DNA of 64,000 nucleotides from Corynebacterium sp. ES2730-CONJ (GCF_024834055.1 NZ_JANUXZ010000001.1:186001-250000); one strand, 5' to 3'. Positions 19,697 through 30,749 are shown, counted from the first letter of the stretch. A program made the numbers and translations. Notes: a model not told the origin generated them from the letters alone.

Positions 19697-21970
19697 TCAC
19701 AGCACTCGGTAGACATCGAAAACGCCCTCAATGTTTCGAAGTTGCACCATGAGCGCTCCCAGTTGCTTTTTATCAGATACCGTAAATTTAAAGCGCACTG
19801 TCGCGATATGATCATCGGCTGCTGTTGAACTCATCGACAGGACAACAACCTTCTGCTCACTAACTACCTTGGTAATTTCCATTAAGAGGCCGGTGCGATC
19901 GAGCGCCTGCAGCTCGAGATCCGCCTGAAATACCCCTCCGCTACCTTCGTGTGCCCATGACACTTCTTTTAGGCGCTCTGGTTCTTTACGCAGTTGAGGC
20001 GCATTGCGACAATCTGCTCGATGGACACTGACTCCCCCACCGCGGGTAACATAACCAAAAATCTCGTCCCCTGGTACCGGCGTGCAGCACTGTGCGAGTT
20101 TAGCCATAACATCAGGAACATCTTCAACGAGGACACCAGCCTCGGAGGTTGCGGGAACTCGACTCGATACCAGCTCGCTAAAGGGTGTGCGTGAAACGAG
20201 ATCATCCTCGGCGTCGTCGAGATCACCAAATTTAGCTATTAGTCTCTTTGTTACATGAGCTGCCGACACCGTACCTGCACCGATTGCGGTATAGAGCGCA
20301 TCTACATCGTTATAGTGCAGTTCCCGAGACACTGCCTTCATTGATTCCGCGGTGAAAAGACGGTGTAGCGGTAAACCCCCGCGCTGAATTTCGGCGGCGA
20401 GCGCGTCACGTCCGGCATCGAGGTACTCCTCGCGGCGCTCTTTAGCAAACCACTGTCGAATTTTTGCCTTTGCGCGAGGGCTGACTACAAAATCCTGCCA
20501 ATCTCGAGAGGGGCCGGCCTGGCTATCTTTGGAGGTGAAGATCTCCACTCGGTCGCCGCTGTCCAAGGTGGATTCTAGAGCAACGAGCTTGCCATTGATC
20601 TTAGCCCCGATACAGCGGTGCCCCACCTCTGTGTGGACCGCATAGGCAAAGTCAACGGGGGTTGACTTAACTGGAAGACTGATGACATCACCGTGGGGTG
20701 TGAATACAAATATTTGCTTAGCGGTGAGATCAAAGCGGAGGGAGTCTAAGAATTCATTGGGATCGGCTGCCTCTCGTTGCCAGTCGAGTAATTGGCGCAT
20801 CCAGGACATCTGATCGACCTCGGATTCGCCACCCTTCTGCGAACCTTTAGTTTCCTTATAGCGCCAGTGAGCTGCAATACCGTATTCAGCATTGAAGTGC
20901 ATCTCCCGGGTCCTGATCTGAATCTCGAGTGGTTTGCCACCCTCGCCCATCACCGTAGTGTGGAGGGATTGATAGACTCCAAATTTTGGACTTGAAATAT
21001 AGTCCTTGAATCGCCCTGGCATGGCCGCGAAGAGGGAGTGCGCTACGCCCACCGCGGCGTAGCAGTTATGCACCGTGTCGGTGAGGATGCGAATTCCAAC
21101 CAGGTCAAAGATCTCGTCGAATTCTTTGCCGCGAATGATCATCTTTTGGTAGATAGACCAGTAATGTTTCGGCCGACCCATCACTTCGGCTTCGATATTA
21201 GCCTCTTTGAGCCCTTGATGAAGTTGATCAATAATCTCGGTTAAGTATCGGTCCCGTGAGGGGGCCCGGTCGGCAACTAATCGGACCACTTCCTCATACT
21301 TCTTGGGATAGAGGATAGCGAAAGCCAAATCCTCCAACTCCCACTTCACGCTCGCCATGCCAAGACGGTGTGCCAAAGGTGCGATCACTTCGAGTGTTTC
21401 GCGGGCCTTCTTTGCCTGCTTTTCTGGCGGTAAGAAGCGCATAGTACGCATATTATGAAGCCGGTCGGCTACCTTAATAACGACCACTCGCGGATCTTGG
21501 GCCATTGCGACGATCATCTTTCGTATCGTCTCAGCCTCGGCCGCCGCTCCCAATGCGACTTTATCGAGCTTGGTGACGCCATCGACTAACCTAGCTACTT
21601 CTTCGCCAAATTCCATCGATAGATCGTGGATTGTATAGTCTTCGCAATCTTCGACGGTGTCGTGGAGGAGGGCTGCAATAAGCGTGGTGGTGTCCATACC
21701 AATTTCGGCAGCGATCGTGGCCACCGCTAACGGATGGGTGATATAAGGCTCCCCCGACTTTCGCAGAACACCAGCATGGAGTTTTTCTGCGGTGTCATAG
21801 GCGCGCGAGAGAGTCGCTATGTCGGCCTTCGGATGAAATTGCCGGTGAATACTCAAAAGTGGATCTAATACAGGATTTACTTTTACGCGGTTGCTGGTTA
21901 AGCTCCGCGCCAAGCGAGCTGACATGCTGCGCACAGTAGATGGCTGTTTATTAGTACTGCGTTGACTCAT
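19697..21970 (-). CDS. rel: Bifunctional (p)ppGpp synthase/hydrolase
   Basis: A 757-residue RelA/SpoT homologue that makes and degrades the stringent-response alarmone. The HD hydrolase domain lies at about 70-200, with [13 protein letters not shown] and [20 protein letters not shown]. The synthetase domain is at about 240-390, with [11 protein letters not shown] and [24 protein letters not shown] domain ([22 protein letters not shown]) comes next, then a zinc-finger/helical region ([20 protein letters not shown]) and a C-terminal ACT domain. Both catalytic halves look intact. It follows apt in the same direction after about 100 bases. Confidence 0.97.
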   Translation of the reverse strand: MSQRSTNKQPSTVRSMSARLARSLTSNRVKVNPVLDPLLSIHRQFHPKADIATLSRAYDTAEKLHAGVLRKSGEPYITHPLAVATIAAEIGMDTTTLIAALLHDTVEDCEDYTIHDLSMEFGEEVARLVDGVTKLDKVALGAAAEAETIRKMIVAMAQDPRVVVIKVADRLHNMRTMRFLPPEKQAKKARETLEVIAPLAHRLGMASVKWELEDLAFAILYPKKYEEVVRLVADRAPSRDRYLTEIIDQLHQGLKEANIEAEVMGRPKHYWSIYQKMIIRGKEFDEIFDLVGIRILTDTVHNCYAAVGVAHSLFAAMPGRFKDYISSPKFGVYQSLHTTVMGEGGKPLEIQIRTREMHFNAEYGIAAHWRYKETKGSQKGGESEVDQMSWMRQLLDWQREAADPNEFLDSLRFDLTAKQIFVFTPHGDVISLPVKSTPVDFAYAVHTEVGHRCIGAKINGKLVALESTLDSGDRVEIFTSKDSQAGPSRDWQDFVVSPRAKAKIRQWFAKERREEYLDAGRDALAAEIQRGGLPLHRLFTAESMKAVSRELHYNDVDALYTAIGAGTVSAAHVTKRLIAKFGDLDDAEDDLVSRTPFSELVSSRVPATSEAGVLVEDVPDVMAKLAQCCTPVPGDEIFGYVTRGGGVSVHRADCRNAPQLRKEPERLKEVSWAHEGSGGVFQADLELQALDRTGLLMEITKVVSEQKVVVLSMSSTAADDHIATVRFKFTVSDKKQLGALMVQLRNIEGVFDVYRVL

Positions 21971-22069
21971 CTCATCTCAGCTTTCCCTATTAGCCCTGTC
22001 TTAACTTTGAATTTAACAATACCCGTACCGAGAGAGACTTCGTCGATATCGGAAAGATAAGATATGCGG

Positions 22070-22621
22070 TTAATCGTTAACCACAAATACTGGAGCTTGA
22101 TCAATACGATGACGACCACCTAAGCCAGCAACTTCCAGCACGACGCCATAACCGGTCACGGTGCCGCCGAGTTCTGAGATCAAATTGGTAGCGGCAATAA
22201 GGGTTCCCCCGGTGGCGAGGACGTCGTCGATAAGCACGACCTTTTTGCCCTGGAGGTCAATGCCAGAAGCCGGCAATTCCAAAGCGGCGGTCCCATATTC
22301 AAGTGCGTATTCCTGGGTGTGCACCGGCGGAGGCAGCTTTCCTTTTTTACGAATGGCTAGGATGCCCAAACCGAGCCTGTAGGCTACTGCCGAACCGAGA
22401 AGAAAGCCCCTGGCATCTAGACCACCAATGAGGTCTGCGCCCATCTTCTGTGCCGCCGCTGCAAGGTCATCCACCAGTAATGAGAAGGCTTCACCGTCAG
22501 CGAGGACTGGGGTTAGGTCTTCAAAAATTACCCCTTGAACTGGGAAGTCCTTGACGAAGCGAGTTTTCTCGGAGAGTGCTTGCTGAGAATTGGCGAAGCG
22601 GGCTGTTCGGGCAACGGTCAT
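22070..22621 (-). CDS. apt: Adenine phosphoribosyltransferase
   Basis: A 183-residue type I phosphoribosyltransferase that salvages adenine to AMP with PRPP. The PRPP-binding motif is [17 protein letters not shown] at about residues 127-143. [17 protein letters not shown] at the N-terminus and [12 protein letters not shown] are diagnostic for Apt. Upstream of the ATG the ribosome site is weak. Gene order of peptide-binding lipoprotein, apt and rel is the standard one in corynebacteria, linking purine salvage to alarmone metabolism. Confidence 0.95.
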   Translation of the reverse strand: MTVARTARFANSQQALSEKTRFVKDFPVQGVIFEDLTPVLADGEAFSLLVDDLAAAAQKMGADLIGGLDARGFLLGSAVAYRLGLGILAIRKKGKLPPPVHTQEYALEYGTAALELPASGIDLQGKKVVLIDDVLATGGTLIAATNLISELGGTVTGYGVVLEVAGLGGRHRIDQAPVFVVND

Positions 22622-22770
22622 GGTTTTCAGTCAAACTTTCTGTCAATCGAGGACTAGGCCTCATCCAACCGCCTGAAGTGAGCGGAATCGAGGTTATAGC
22701 TTCATACCCCTAAAAGGTATGAGGAATTTGGTCTAGCAGCAAATCTCAGAATTCACCTTCGGGGGCAGCC

Positions 22771-24366
22771 TTACTCCTGCCAGCGATCAATATTCCAGCT
22801 CAGTCCGTAGAGATCGGTATTTTCCACCACGTTGGCGATCTTCTTGTCAATGATATAAATACGGGGTTCTACAGCGATGGGGATACTGGGGACTAAATCC
22901 CAACTGCGTTGTTCGGCTTCACGAGTCGCGCCTATATTCGATGTAGAGGTAGCTCGGATCGGGAACTCTAGCATAGGGTCGACAGAGAGCAGATTGGCAT
23001 CAGCTCCCCCTTCTTGGCTGTAGTACACCCCGAATTCATTGCCAAGAACCTCAGATAGATTCCCTAAACTAGGTGCTTCGCGGGATACATCGACAATAGA
23101 TACGCCAGCGTCTTGACAAGAATCCGCAATCGCCTGCACCATAGCAGCCTTTCTTTTATCAGGGCCGAAATACCCAATGCGGACGGTTTGACCGCTGATG
23201 CGGGTAGCTGCAGGTATATCTGTTGCGCGGTGCGGATCGGTGATATCACGCATTTTGAGGTGGACGGGGTCCTGGGGTCTCACGGTGCGCACGGTCGTGG
23301 CAGGGGTGTCTACACCTGAAAACTCTTTACTGATATGCGCCAGCCGGGGCTGATCAATGCAGGCGGCAAAAGCGCGTCGGTTCTCAGGGTCAGCAAAGAT
23401 ACCTCCACTGCCAAGAACCAGTTGTTCACTGAGAACTCCAGGCTTATATATGATAGTAAAGGGGTTATTTGGGTCGTTTCTATTGACCCACGAGGCCTGA
23501 GAGGTCGAGGCTACTTCCGCAATTTGAATATCTCCACGCCCAGCTAAAGTCTGAATATCCGAACCAGAGGGCCACACAATCAAACGCTCGAGAGCAGACT
23601 TTTCACCAAAGTACCGCTCGTTACGCACCAGAGTAACTTCCCCACTCGATCCTATGGATTCAATCTTTAGTGGTCCTGAGCTTATTTGCAGCTCGGGGTC
23701 GAATTGATCGAGGTTGAACCCTGTGTTCCAAATCTGAGCGATAGGTTCCATTGCCGCAGGGTCTCGGGATTTCAGCACGTTGCTAAAAACGTCCAATGGC
23801 ATGTCCAGCTTCGCTGCAATTGCATGCGCAGGCAGCAGAGTCCCCGCATTGAAAAGATGACGCCATCGTTCGCCGAAGTTATCTTTGAAAACTACTATGG
23901 CTAGCTTCCCACCGGGTACGCACTCAACGCTATCAACCTGCTGATAGAGGGGCATAGCAGAATCAAAAATTGGCCTTTGGGTGGCCGCGGTAAATGCGAG
24001 AAGGAAGGAATCGCATGTTATGGGAGCGCCGTCAGAATAGACTGCTTTATCGGAGATTTGAATCTGAACACGCTGTTGCGCACCCGGCAGGAGCCTAGCG
24101 TCCATCAGATCCGAATTGGGTATTGTCTGTCCCTCAGGTCCAGTGACGTAAATACCTGGGTACAGCCTTCCTGCTAGTTCGTGGGCATTCGTGGATCGTC
24201 CCAAACTCGAACCTACATTCGTAGTCAATAAGGGGCGATCGACGGCGTAGCCAAAGATATGTGGTGAAGAATCTTCCCGGGACGATGGGGAGGAGCATCC
24301 AGCTAAGACGGCTGCCAAAGAACTAAGGAGCGCTACGCATACACGCCCCCACATTTCGTGCTTCAT
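22771..24366 (-). CDS. dciAE: ABC transporter peptide-binding lipoprotein (family 5 solute-binding protein)
   Basis: A 531-residue lipoprotein. The signal peptide ends in the lipobox LAGC at about residue 23, so the protein is membrane-tethered outside the cell. The rest is a family 5 solute-binding fold, including YSDGAPITCDSFLLAF, an SSGPLKIESI strand and LVRNERYFGEKSALE, all typical of peptide-binding proteins. No permease or ATPase gene is adjacent; this lone binding protein between secF and apt matches the corynebacterial gene called dciAE. AAGGGG precedes the ATG. The ligand is inferred from the family only. Confidence 0.88.
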   Translation of the reverse strand: MKHEMWGRVCVALLSSLAAVLAGCSSPSSREDSSPHIFGYAVDRPLLTTNVGSSLGRSTNAHELAGRLYPGIYVTGPEGQTIPNSDLMDARLLPGAQQRVQIQISDKAVYSDGAPITCDSFLLAFTAATQRPIFDSAMPLYQQVDSVECVPGGKLAIVVFKDNFGERWRHLFNAGTLLPAHAIAAKLDMPLDVFSNVLKSRDPAAMEPIAQIWNTGFNLDQFDPELQISSGPLKIESIGSSGEVTLVRNERYFGEKSALERLIVWPSGSDIQTLAGRGDIQIAEVASTSQASWVNRNDPNNPFTIIYKPGVLSEQLVLGSGGIFADPENRRAFAACIDQPRLAHISKEFSGVDTPATTVRTVRPQDPVHLKMRDITDPHRATDIPAATRISGQTVRIGYFGPDKRKAAMVQAIADSCQDAGVSIVDVSREAPSLGNLSEVLGNEFGVYYSQEGGADANLLSVDPMLEFPIRATSTSNIGATREAEQRSWDLVPSIPIAVEPRIYIIDKKIANVVENTDLYGLSWNIDRWQE

Positions 24367-24500
24367 AACGACCCCTTGTTAGATATGTTATTAGATCCCA
24401 GCCTAGTTCTTTAAGAGCCGTTGCAACTAATTTTTCGCTCTCCCAAAGGAATGTGAAGGTCACAATATATCTGTGCTCGACCTTATTGCACAAAGACAAA

Positions 24501-24533
24501 CTCCCGATCACCTCTCAAAGTAGTGATCGGGAG
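24501..24533 (-). terminator. Hairpin after secF, probable terminator
   Basis: CTCCCGATCAC and GTGATCGGGAG form an 11-base perfect stem with an 11-base loop, just downstream of the secF stop on the minus strand, followed by TTTGTCTTTG. It probably ends the secD-secF message. Confidence 0.65.
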
Positions 24534-24558
24534 AAAACCTTCATTATTTATACCCGGT

Positions 24559-25665
24559 TTAAACTCTACGAGGGCGCCAAGAGCTAGGGCCTCGATGATT
24601 GAGATCTGGTCCCTGAATCTGTCGTTTCGGCGCTCCATCAAGGTCCGCTAAAACGTCGGCATCAATGCGACCAGTTTCCCGTAACTGTTCAACAGCCACA
24701 TTATGTTCCTTAGTCTTAGCTGAGCGGTTCTTCAGAGAAACGAGGAAGGGGGTAGCAAGGAAGATCGATGAAATGGTACCTTCGATCACACCGATAAGCT
24801 GCACCAGCGCCAAATCTTTGAGCGTTCCCACGCCCATGAGCCATACAGCAACAACCATCAGCGCGATCATGGGTAGTACCGAAATCACAGTTGTAGAAAT
24901 CGAGCGCATGACCGTCTGGTTGATTGCAAGATTGGCATGCTCGGCATAAGTCATTTTTCGATTGCCTAGATAACCAGCGGTATTCTCCCCCACCTTATCG
25001 AAAACAATCACCGTGTCGTAGAGAGAGAAGGCAAGTACAGTCAAAAGACCGATAACGGTGGCTGGCGTTACCTCAAAGCCGAAGAGGGCATAGAGTCCGG
25101 TGATGAAAACGAGGTCCACACCGAGTGCTCCTAGGGCGGCCACAGCCATCTCCCGCTGGAGGCGGATTGCTATATAGATGAAGACCGCCAGTAGGAAAAC
25201 GCCCATCGATATAAACATCCGGTTGGTAATTGTTGAACCCCATGATTCCGAAACGGTAGAATCACCAATCACATCAGGGGTAGCCTCGCCAACAAGGTTT
25301 TCTGGCTGGTACTCATCGAAGATCGCTCGACGCGCGCTGTCGATCTGCTCTTGGGTGAGCCTTTCGGAATTGATCTCTAAAATACGAGTGTCGCCGGACC
25401 CGACGATCTGAACCAGTGCAGGTTCAATTCCAGTAGCTTCCTCGAAGGTTTGCGAAACTGCTACCTTGTCAAGGTTGCCGGCAGGCATATTCATCTTGGT
25501 GCCGCCCTGGAAATCAATTCCCAAATTAAAGCCGCGGAAAAGAATGCACAGTAAGCAGACCACAATGATGGCAAGCGTGACCATATAGCTCACCCGGCGC
25601 TTGCCGACGAAATCCAACCCACCCTCACCGGTGAAGATTTTTTCCAAAGTCGTTTTCGAAGACAT
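24559..25665 (-). CDS. secF: Protein translocase subunit SecF
   Basis: A 368-residue membrane protein. TM1 (VTLAIIVVCLLCILF) is followed by GFNLGIDFQGGTKM, the conserved motif after the first helix. A periplasmic-side domain follows, then five helices containing ALGALGVDLVFITGLYALFG, TVLAFSLYDTVIVFDKV and MRSISTTVISVLPM. With SecD it uses the proton gradient to assist late stages of Sec export. The ATG at 25665 has GAGGAGAAG upstream and lies one base past the secD stop, so translation is coupled. An in-frame start five codons earlier is less likely. Confidence 0.96.
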   Translation of the reverse strand: MSSKTTLEKIFTGEGGLDFVGKRRVSYMVTLAIIVVCLLCILFRGFNLGIDFQGGTKMNMPAGNLDKVAVSQTFEEATGIEPALVQIVGSGDTRILEINSERLTQEQIDSARRAIFDEYQPENLVGEATPDVIGDSTVSESWGSTITNRMFISMGVFLLAVFIYIAIRLQREMAVAALGALGVDLVFITGLYALFGFEVTPATVIGLLTVLAFSLYDTVIVFDKVGENTAGYLGNRKMTYAEHANLAINQTVMRSISTTVISVLPMIALMVVAVWLMGVGTLKDLALVQLIGVIEGTISSIFLATPFLVSLKNRSAKTKEHNVAVEQLRETGRIDADVLADLDGAPKRQIQGPDLNHRGPSSWRPRRV

Positions 25666-25666
25666 A

Positions 25667-27547
25667 TTACTTCTCCTCATTCGAGGTAGGGGCTTGAGGC
25701 TGCGCTGCTGTGGCCATCTCTGGCGCAGCTGTGTCCAGCGGGGCAGATATGTTGTTGCGCGCTACGTAATCAAAAACTCGACCCAGACCGTTGGCCGCAG
25801 GCTGAGCAGTCCACGGACGACGCGACGCAAGTATGACCAAAGGTGCCGTGAAGAGGAAGGTAATGAGCAAATCAAATACCGTAGTCAGACCTAATGTAAA
25901 GGCGAATCCCTTAACTTCGCCTACTGCAAGAAGATAAACCACGACTGCAGCGATAATCGTAACGAAGTTACCAGTGATAATGGTGTTCTTGGCTCTGTCC
26001 CATGCATGGGGCACCGCTGAGCGGAACGTTCGGCCGTTGCGGATTTCATCCTTGATACGTTCGTAGATCACCACGAAAGAGTCGGCGGTGGTACCAATGC
26101 CGATGATCAAACCAGCGATACCAGCTAGATCGAGAGAATAACCGATGAGTCGACCCAGCAAAACTAGGGAACCGTAGACAAAGAGTCCAGACATGATCAG
26201 AGAAACAAGAGAAATCACGCCAAAAAAGCGGTAGAAATACAGGCTGAAAAGAGCCACTAAAATCAACCCGACGAGGCCCGCTATCAATCCAGCCTTGAGG
26301 GAGGCCACACCTAAGGATGCGGGGACAGTGATGGCCGTTCCACCTTGTTCGCCATTTTCACCGGCGAAGGACAGAGGTAGGGCGCCATACCTGAGATTAT
26401 TAGCTAAATCCTGAGCTTCCTTATTAGTGAATTTACCTGTGATGGAAGTAGCCGAACCAATGGGAGTTGGGGACTGGATCACTGGAGCGGAAATCACCTT
26501 GGAATCAAGGGTGATGGCTACGTTGCGCTTGAGATAGTCCTGCGTGAGCTTAGCCCATGTAGCAGAGCCTTCGGAACCACCATCCGACTTGAAAGCGAAA
26601 CTAATTTCCATCTGACCAGTCTGGGAGTTAAGACCTCCTGTAATAGGTCGGGCGGTGTCGATTTCCTCACCAGTCAAGCGCTTCGCTTGTGGCCCTTCTG
26701 TCTCGCCTACGAGCAAAGGTGCGGGGTCTAGAATATAGACTTGGGAATCCTCTTCGGAATCAGCCGAGCCGGGGTCGCAAGCCACCAGAGGTTTGGCTGG
26801 GTCGTCACTGCCTTGGAGGAGGTCTGGGTTGTCGTCGCAAATCAGCAGCGTTGCCGCTGCAAATTGGCGGAGTGGATCACTCGATTGGCGATCCTCATGC
26901 ATGACTTCGAGAATTTTTTCCCGGCGCGCCGCAGATTCAATGGAATTTTGGGGAGCTTGCGGAGCTTTGGCAGTCACCGTGATCGTCGATATATCCGCGG
27001 CATCTTTTTGCTCCGCGTTATCTTTGCTGCTTTCTTCATTCGCAGCGAAAGAAGAGATCTTCTCCAATTTTTCATTGAGCTGATCGGGGCTAGCTACTCC
27101 TGCCTCGACCCAGCGATTAGCCATATCTTGGACCACTGGGATCAGCTTTGAAGTATCGAAGTCTCCTGGGTTGGCTACAGGCCTAAAGAGTAGCTGTGAG
27201 GTTTGCCCAACAGCTCGAGCCTGAGAGGTGTCTTCTCCGGGGACTGTGATGACAAGGGTCGAGCCATCGATGATGACACTTGCACCAGAGACTCCCATAC
27301 CGTTGACACGATTTTCCAAAATGGTTCGTGCTTGTGCGAGTTGGTCTTGGGTCGGATCGGAGCCTTGCGGGACAAGGGTCACGCGGGTGCCGCCCTGGAG
27401 ATCAATACCCAACTTGGGGCTCGCGCTGCGATCGCCGGTGAAAAAAATGAGGGCGTAGACTAAGACGAGAAGGGTGATGAATCCCGCAATGGCTCTCTTG
27501 GGCCACTGCTCCCATCGACTTCCGCCGCTTCGTGTTGTCGAAGCCAA
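25667..27547 (-). CDS. secD: Protein translocase subunit SecD
   Basis: A 626-residue SecD. TM1 is followed by LGIDLQGGTRVTL. A large extracytoplasmic P1 domain is enlarged by an acidic, Ser/Glu-rich insertion at about residues 165-250. The C-terminal membrane domain has LPLSFAGENGEQGGTA, IIGIGTTADSFVVIYERIKDE (the conserved charged helix region) and TGNFVTIIAAVVVYLLAVGEVKGFA as family marks. The start is a TTG with AAGGAGAAA upstream; no ATG is suitably placed. A Pro/Ala-rich cytoplasmic tail ends the protein. Directly followed by secF. Confidence 0.95.
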   Translation of the reverse strand: MASTTRSGGSRWEQWPKRAIAGFITLLVLVYALIFFTGDRSASPKLGIDLQGGTRVTLVPQGSDPTQDQLAQARTILENRVNGMGVSGASVIIDGSTLVITVPGEDTSQARAVGQTSQLLFRPVANPGDFDTSKLIPVVQDMANRWVEAGVASPDQLNEKLEKISSFAANEESSKDNAEQKDAADISTITVTAKAPQAPQNSIESAARREKILEVMHEDRQSSDPLRQFAAATLLICDDNPDLLQGSDDPAKPLVACDPGSADSEEDSQVYILDPAPLLVGETEGPQAKRLTGEEIDTARPITGGLNSQTGQMEISFAFKSDGGSEGSATWAKLTQDYLKRNVAITLDSKVISAPVIQSPTPIGSATSITGKFTNKEAQDLANNLRYGALPLSFAGENGEQGGTAITVPASLGVASLKAGLIAGLVGLILVALFSLYFYRFFGVISLVSLIMSGLFVYGSLVLLGRLIGYSLDLAGIAGLIIGIGTTADSFVVIYERIKDEIRNGRTFRSAVPHAWDRAKNTIITGNFVTIIAAVVVYLLAVGEVKGFAFTLGLTTVFDLLITFLFTAPLVILASRRPWTAQPAANGLGRVFDYVARNNISAPLDTAAPEMATAAQPQAPTSNEEK

Positions 27548-27774
27548 TGAAGTTTCTCCTTGTATCGGATGTGTAATGAAGGTTATCGAGGTGCCCCTTC
27601 CCTTAAGGAAGATACCTCGTCGCCGAGTGTGTTAACCCGCTTGACATAGGCCAAGCTAACAACCTGAATCTATCCTAGACCCAACTTCTCGACAGTTTGT
27701 ATATGCACCCAGCTATGCTACGCCATGGTTCGACCGATCGGCGATTTTCTAAGAGGAAGTCTCATATATAGTGG

Positions 27775-27806
27775 AGGTCCCTGCGGGTTGAACCCGTGGG
27801 GACCTT
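27775..27806 (-). other. Long hairpin between yajC and secD
   Basis: AGGTCCCTGCGGGTT pairs with AACCCGTGGGGACCT around a short loop, with one or two mismatches, 20 bases after the yajC stop. On the minus strand no T-run follows, so it may be a processing or attenuation site rather than a terminator. Confidence 0.5.
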
Positions 27807-27824
27807 GAGCGAGAAAGCCTGCTT

Positions 27825-28118
27825 TTAAGCGTCTTCGTGATCTGGAAGGGTGCGTTGCTCCTGGGTGAGGTTGCGCACGACTACTGCCTTTTCCCACGTG
27901 CTAACTACCCCAGGGGAAGTTTCTAGCTCCACGGTTGCTTCCGCTATGCCTACAACGGTGCCGTGGAGACCTGCGGTCGTAAGAACTTGATCGTTAATCA
28001 TGAGGGCCTCTTGGAGCTCATGGATTTCTTGAATTTTGCGCCGTTGTTTCCTTTGCATGAGGAAACTAGGCACAAAAACCACTGCCAGAATTAGAATGAG
28101 AAGAAAAATTGAATCCAT
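27825..28118 (-). CDS. yajC: Preprotein translocase subunit YajC
   Basis: A 97-residue single-pass membrane protein with TM helix IFLLILILAVVFVPSFLM at the N-terminus and the basic QRKQRRKIQEIHELQEAL stretch, then LTTAGLHGTVVGIAEATVEL, the conserved YajC soluble domain. It associates with SecDF. The tail is acidic. It lies between ruvB and secD, the standard actinobacterial order. Confidence 0.94.
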   Translation of the reverse strand: MDSIFLLILILAVVFVPSFLMQRKQRRKIQEIHELQEALMINDQVLTTAGLHGTVVGIAEATVELETSPGVVSTWEKAVVVRNLTQEQRTLPDHEDA

Positions 28119-28169
28119 ACACCCAGTGTGCCAGATAGCTAAGGGAAAGTTGGAAAACTCACACCCTTT

Positions 28170-29249
28170 TTAGCGCAGTCCGGTTCCAGGGCACCCCTCG
28201 GGTGGTTCCAGATCTAGATGGCGCCATGCTGCTTGGGTGGCCACACGCCCCCGCCCGGTGCGGCTAATCATACCGGCGCGAACTAGGTATGGTTCACACA
28301 CTTCTTCGACTGTCGATGCTTCTTCCCCGACGGCTATGGCTAGAGTCGATACTCCTACGGGACCGCCTCCATGGCTCTTGATAAGTGCCTCCAAGACCGC
28401 GCGATCGAGACGATCGAGTCCCATCTCGTCTACATCGAAGACAAGTAATGCGGCCCTAGCTGCTTGCAGATCGATATAGCCGGTGCCATGAACCTCGGCG
28501 TAGTCCCGAACCCGTCGCAGGAGACGGTTAGCGATGCGTGGTGTACCTCTGGAACGAGAGGCGATTTCCACAGCTGCCACCGGTTCTATTTCAACGCCCA
28601 TGATCGTAGCGGCCCGACTCACAACCTTGGTGAGTTCTGGAGTGTCGTAGAATTCCATCTGCGCAGTAAAACCGAAGCGATCGCGCAACGGTCCGGTGAG
28701 CATGCCCGAACGAGTAGTTGCTCCCACGAGGGTAAATGGGGCTAGTTCCAGCGGGATTGAAGTGGCACCCGGTCCCTTGCCGACGATCACATCGATCCGA
28801 AAATCTTCCATCGCCATATAGAGCATCTCTTCTGCAGGTCGCGCCATCCGGTGTATTTCATCGATGAAGAGGACATCACCCTCCATGAGATTAGACAGCA
28901 TTGCGGCGAGATCACCAGCACGCTCCAGTGCCGGGCCAGAGGTCATCCTCAAGCTCGTACCCATCTCATAGGCAATAATCATCGCCATCGTCGTCTTTCC
29001 AAGACCGGGAGGGCCGGAAAGCAGAACATGGTCGGGGGTTACTCCGCGGTTCTTCGCTCCGGTGAGTACAAGATCGAGTTGATCGCGGACCTTTGGTTGG
29101 CCGATGAACTCCGTCAAACTACGCGGTCGCAGCGTGGTTTCCACATCGTTTTCCCCGTCGTTTATGGTGGGGTTGATGGGCGCATCGGGACGACGGTGCC
29201 CCGAAGACGGTTGGGGGAGTTCAAATTCGGTTTTCTCTACGCTAGCCAT
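28170..29249 (-). CDS. ruvB: Holliday junction branch migration helicase RuvB
   Basis: A 359-residue AAA+ motor. [18 protein letters not shown] opens the core; Walker A is [15 protein letters not shown] at about 77-91, Walker [17 protein letters not shown], sensor 1 [20 protein letters not shown] with the arginine finger. The C-terminal winged helix includes [17 protein letters not shown] and ends with [16 protein letters not shown]. The ATG at 29249 starts 18 bases after the ruvA stop; the in-frame TTG at 29270 would overlap ruvA. Confidence 0.97.
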   Translation of the reverse strand: MASVEKTEFELPQPSSGHRRPDAPINPTINDGENDVETTLRPRSLTEFIGQPKVRDQLDLVLTGAKNRGVTPDHVLLSGPPGLGKTTMAMIIAYEMGTSLRMTSGPALERAGDLAAMLSNLMEGDVLFIDEIHRMARPAEEMLYMAMEDFRIDVIVGKGPGATSIPLELAPFTLVGATTRSGMLTGPLRDRFGFTAQMEFYDTPELTKVVSRAATIMGVEIEPVAAVEIASRSRGTPRIANRLLRRVRDYAEVHGTGYIDLQAARAALLVFDVDEMGLDRLDRAVLEALIKSHGGGPVGVSTLAIAVGEEASTVEEVCEPYLVRAGMISRTGRGRVATQAAWRHLDLEPPEGCPGTGLR

Positions 29250-29266
29250 AATTTTTCCGCAGTTGC

Positions 29267-29878
29267 TCAATTCGTTCTATTCTTCCCAAGCGCCGCCAGG
29301 GTTGCGCGCAGCGCAGCAGATGTTGTGATGTCAGGGGATTCGTTTAGTACCGCGGCCAGAATTGGCGCCGCTATTTTTTCACTGAATCCCAGACCCACTA
29401 GGGCTTCGAGCACTTGATCGGCAATGGCGGAATGGGTGTCGATAGCTAAGGTATTCGCTTCGCTCTCGGCGCTTCCAAAACTGGTGACCTTGTCTTTGAG
29501 ATCAACGATTAGGCGCTCAGCCATGCGCTTGCCCACTCCAGGAATTTTTTGCAGCCCCTTAATATCATGTTCGGATATCAGTGTCGAAAGCTCTTCGGCA
29601 TCGTAAACGCTTTGTATCGCTACAGCGAGCTTGGGACCCAGACCCGAAACGCTTTGCAAGAGTGCGAACATATCTCGATCATCAGAATGCCGAAAGCCGT
29701 AGAGCGTTTGCGAATCCTCGCGCACAATCATGCTAACCAGCATGAAAGTCTCTTCGCCGCGGCGCAGTGTTCCAAGGGTTTTAGGGCTAGCGACTACCTC
29801 GTAGCCGACCCCGTGGCATTCAATGACTGCACTTTTTAAGGTGATATCAACGACGTGCCCCCGTAAGGAAACGATCAT
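29267..29878 (-). CDS. ruvA: Holliday junction branch migration protein RuvA
   Basis: A 203-residue junction-binding protein. The OB-fold N-terminus is [20 protein letters not shown]; the two helix-hairpin-helix motifs are [18 protein letters not shown] and [20 protein letters not shown]; a C-terminal domain III follows after a linker. Four RuvA molecules hold the junction while RuvB pulls DNA. It lies between ruvC and ruvB in a tight operon. Confidence 0.97.
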   Translation of the reverse strand: MIVSLRGHVVDITLKSAVIECHGVGYEVVASPKTLGTLRRGEETFMLVSMIVREDSQTLYGFRHSDDRDMFALLQSVSGLGPKLAVAIQSVYDAEELSTLISEHDIKGLQKIPGVGKRMAERLIVDLKDKVTSFGSAESEANTLAIDTHSAIADQVLEALVGLGFSEKIAAPILAAVLNESPDITTSAALRATLAALGKNRTN

Positions 29879-29919
29879 AATCGCCTGCCTCCATTTTGTC
29901 TTGATTCATTAACCATAGT

Positions 29920-30597
29920 CTAGCGGCGCCATGCCCCTCGCGGTCGTGTCTGTTGCTGTATTAGGGACCGCAGTTCCGCGTCGGACGGTGCAATATCAGC
30001 GGCGCGCTGGAGTGCTTGCTGCTTTGCTTTTCCGAGGACGCCGTTGTGGTGCCGCATGAGTGACTGGGCTCGGACTTGATTCTCCTGTTGCGCTAAGATC
30101 ATCGGGGCCCGCCAGCAGTGACACACAGCAAGAGCTAAAGCATCGGCGGCGTCGGCGGGTTTCGGAGCCTCATTCAAACCGAGGATACGCGTGATCATCG
30201 CTGTCATTTGCTTCTTATCGGCGCGACCATTACCAGAGATAGCTTTCTTCACTTCTGACGGAGTGTACAAATAACAACTCAAATCGCGTTGGGCAGCAGC
30301 AAGCATAAGGACGCCCACGCCGTGAGCGGTGTTCATCACTGTTGATACATTGCCACGTTCGAAGATGCGCTCGATAGCTACCACGTCAGGCCGATACTCA
30401 TCCATCCACTCGTTGACGGCCTTGCTCAACTCCAACAAACGCTTCTCTATCGCGGCATCGACGGGAGTTCTAACCACACCCACCGCCACGGGGATAACAC
30501 TGCGACCACGGCCGGCTTGCACCACCGAAAGGCCACATCGCGTTAATCCAGGGTCGATGCCCATTATGCGCAACCCCTCGATGGACTTGACAGACAT
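29920..30597 (-). CDS. ruvC: Crossover junction endodeoxyribonuclease RuvC
   Basis: A 225-residue RNase H-fold resolvase with catalytic Asp in IMGIDPGLTRCGLSVV, Glu in VVAIERIFERGNVST and the C-terminal DAADALALAVCH carrying the last two Asp residues. It cuts the Holliday junction positioned by RuvAB. The C-terminal 40 residues are an extra basic, Gln-rich tail common in corynebacteria. The ATG at 30597 has GGGGAGAGG upstream; a start two codons earlier is possible. Confidence 0.97.
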   Translation of the reverse strand: MSVKSIEGLRIMGIDPGLTRCGLSVVQAGRGRSVIPVAVGVVRTPVDAAIEKRLLELSKAVNEWMDEYRPDVVAIERIFERGNVSTVMNTAHGVGVLMLAAAQRDLSCYLYTPSEVKKAISGNGRADKKQMTAMITRILGLNEAPKPADAADALALAVCHCWRAPMILAQQENQVRAQSLMRHHNGVLGKAKQQALQRAADIAPSDAELRSLIQQQTRPRGAWRR

Positions 30598-30749
30598 CCG
30601 CACCTCTCCCCTGAGCTTCTTTTGTTGAGCCTTTTATCGAGCCATTTATCGAGTCTCAGAATCTTTTGATATGAGAATTCAGAGTAACACAATCTATCAC
30701 ACAGATGTTCGATCACCCTTCGCTCAGCATCCGCCTCGCAGATATAGAA

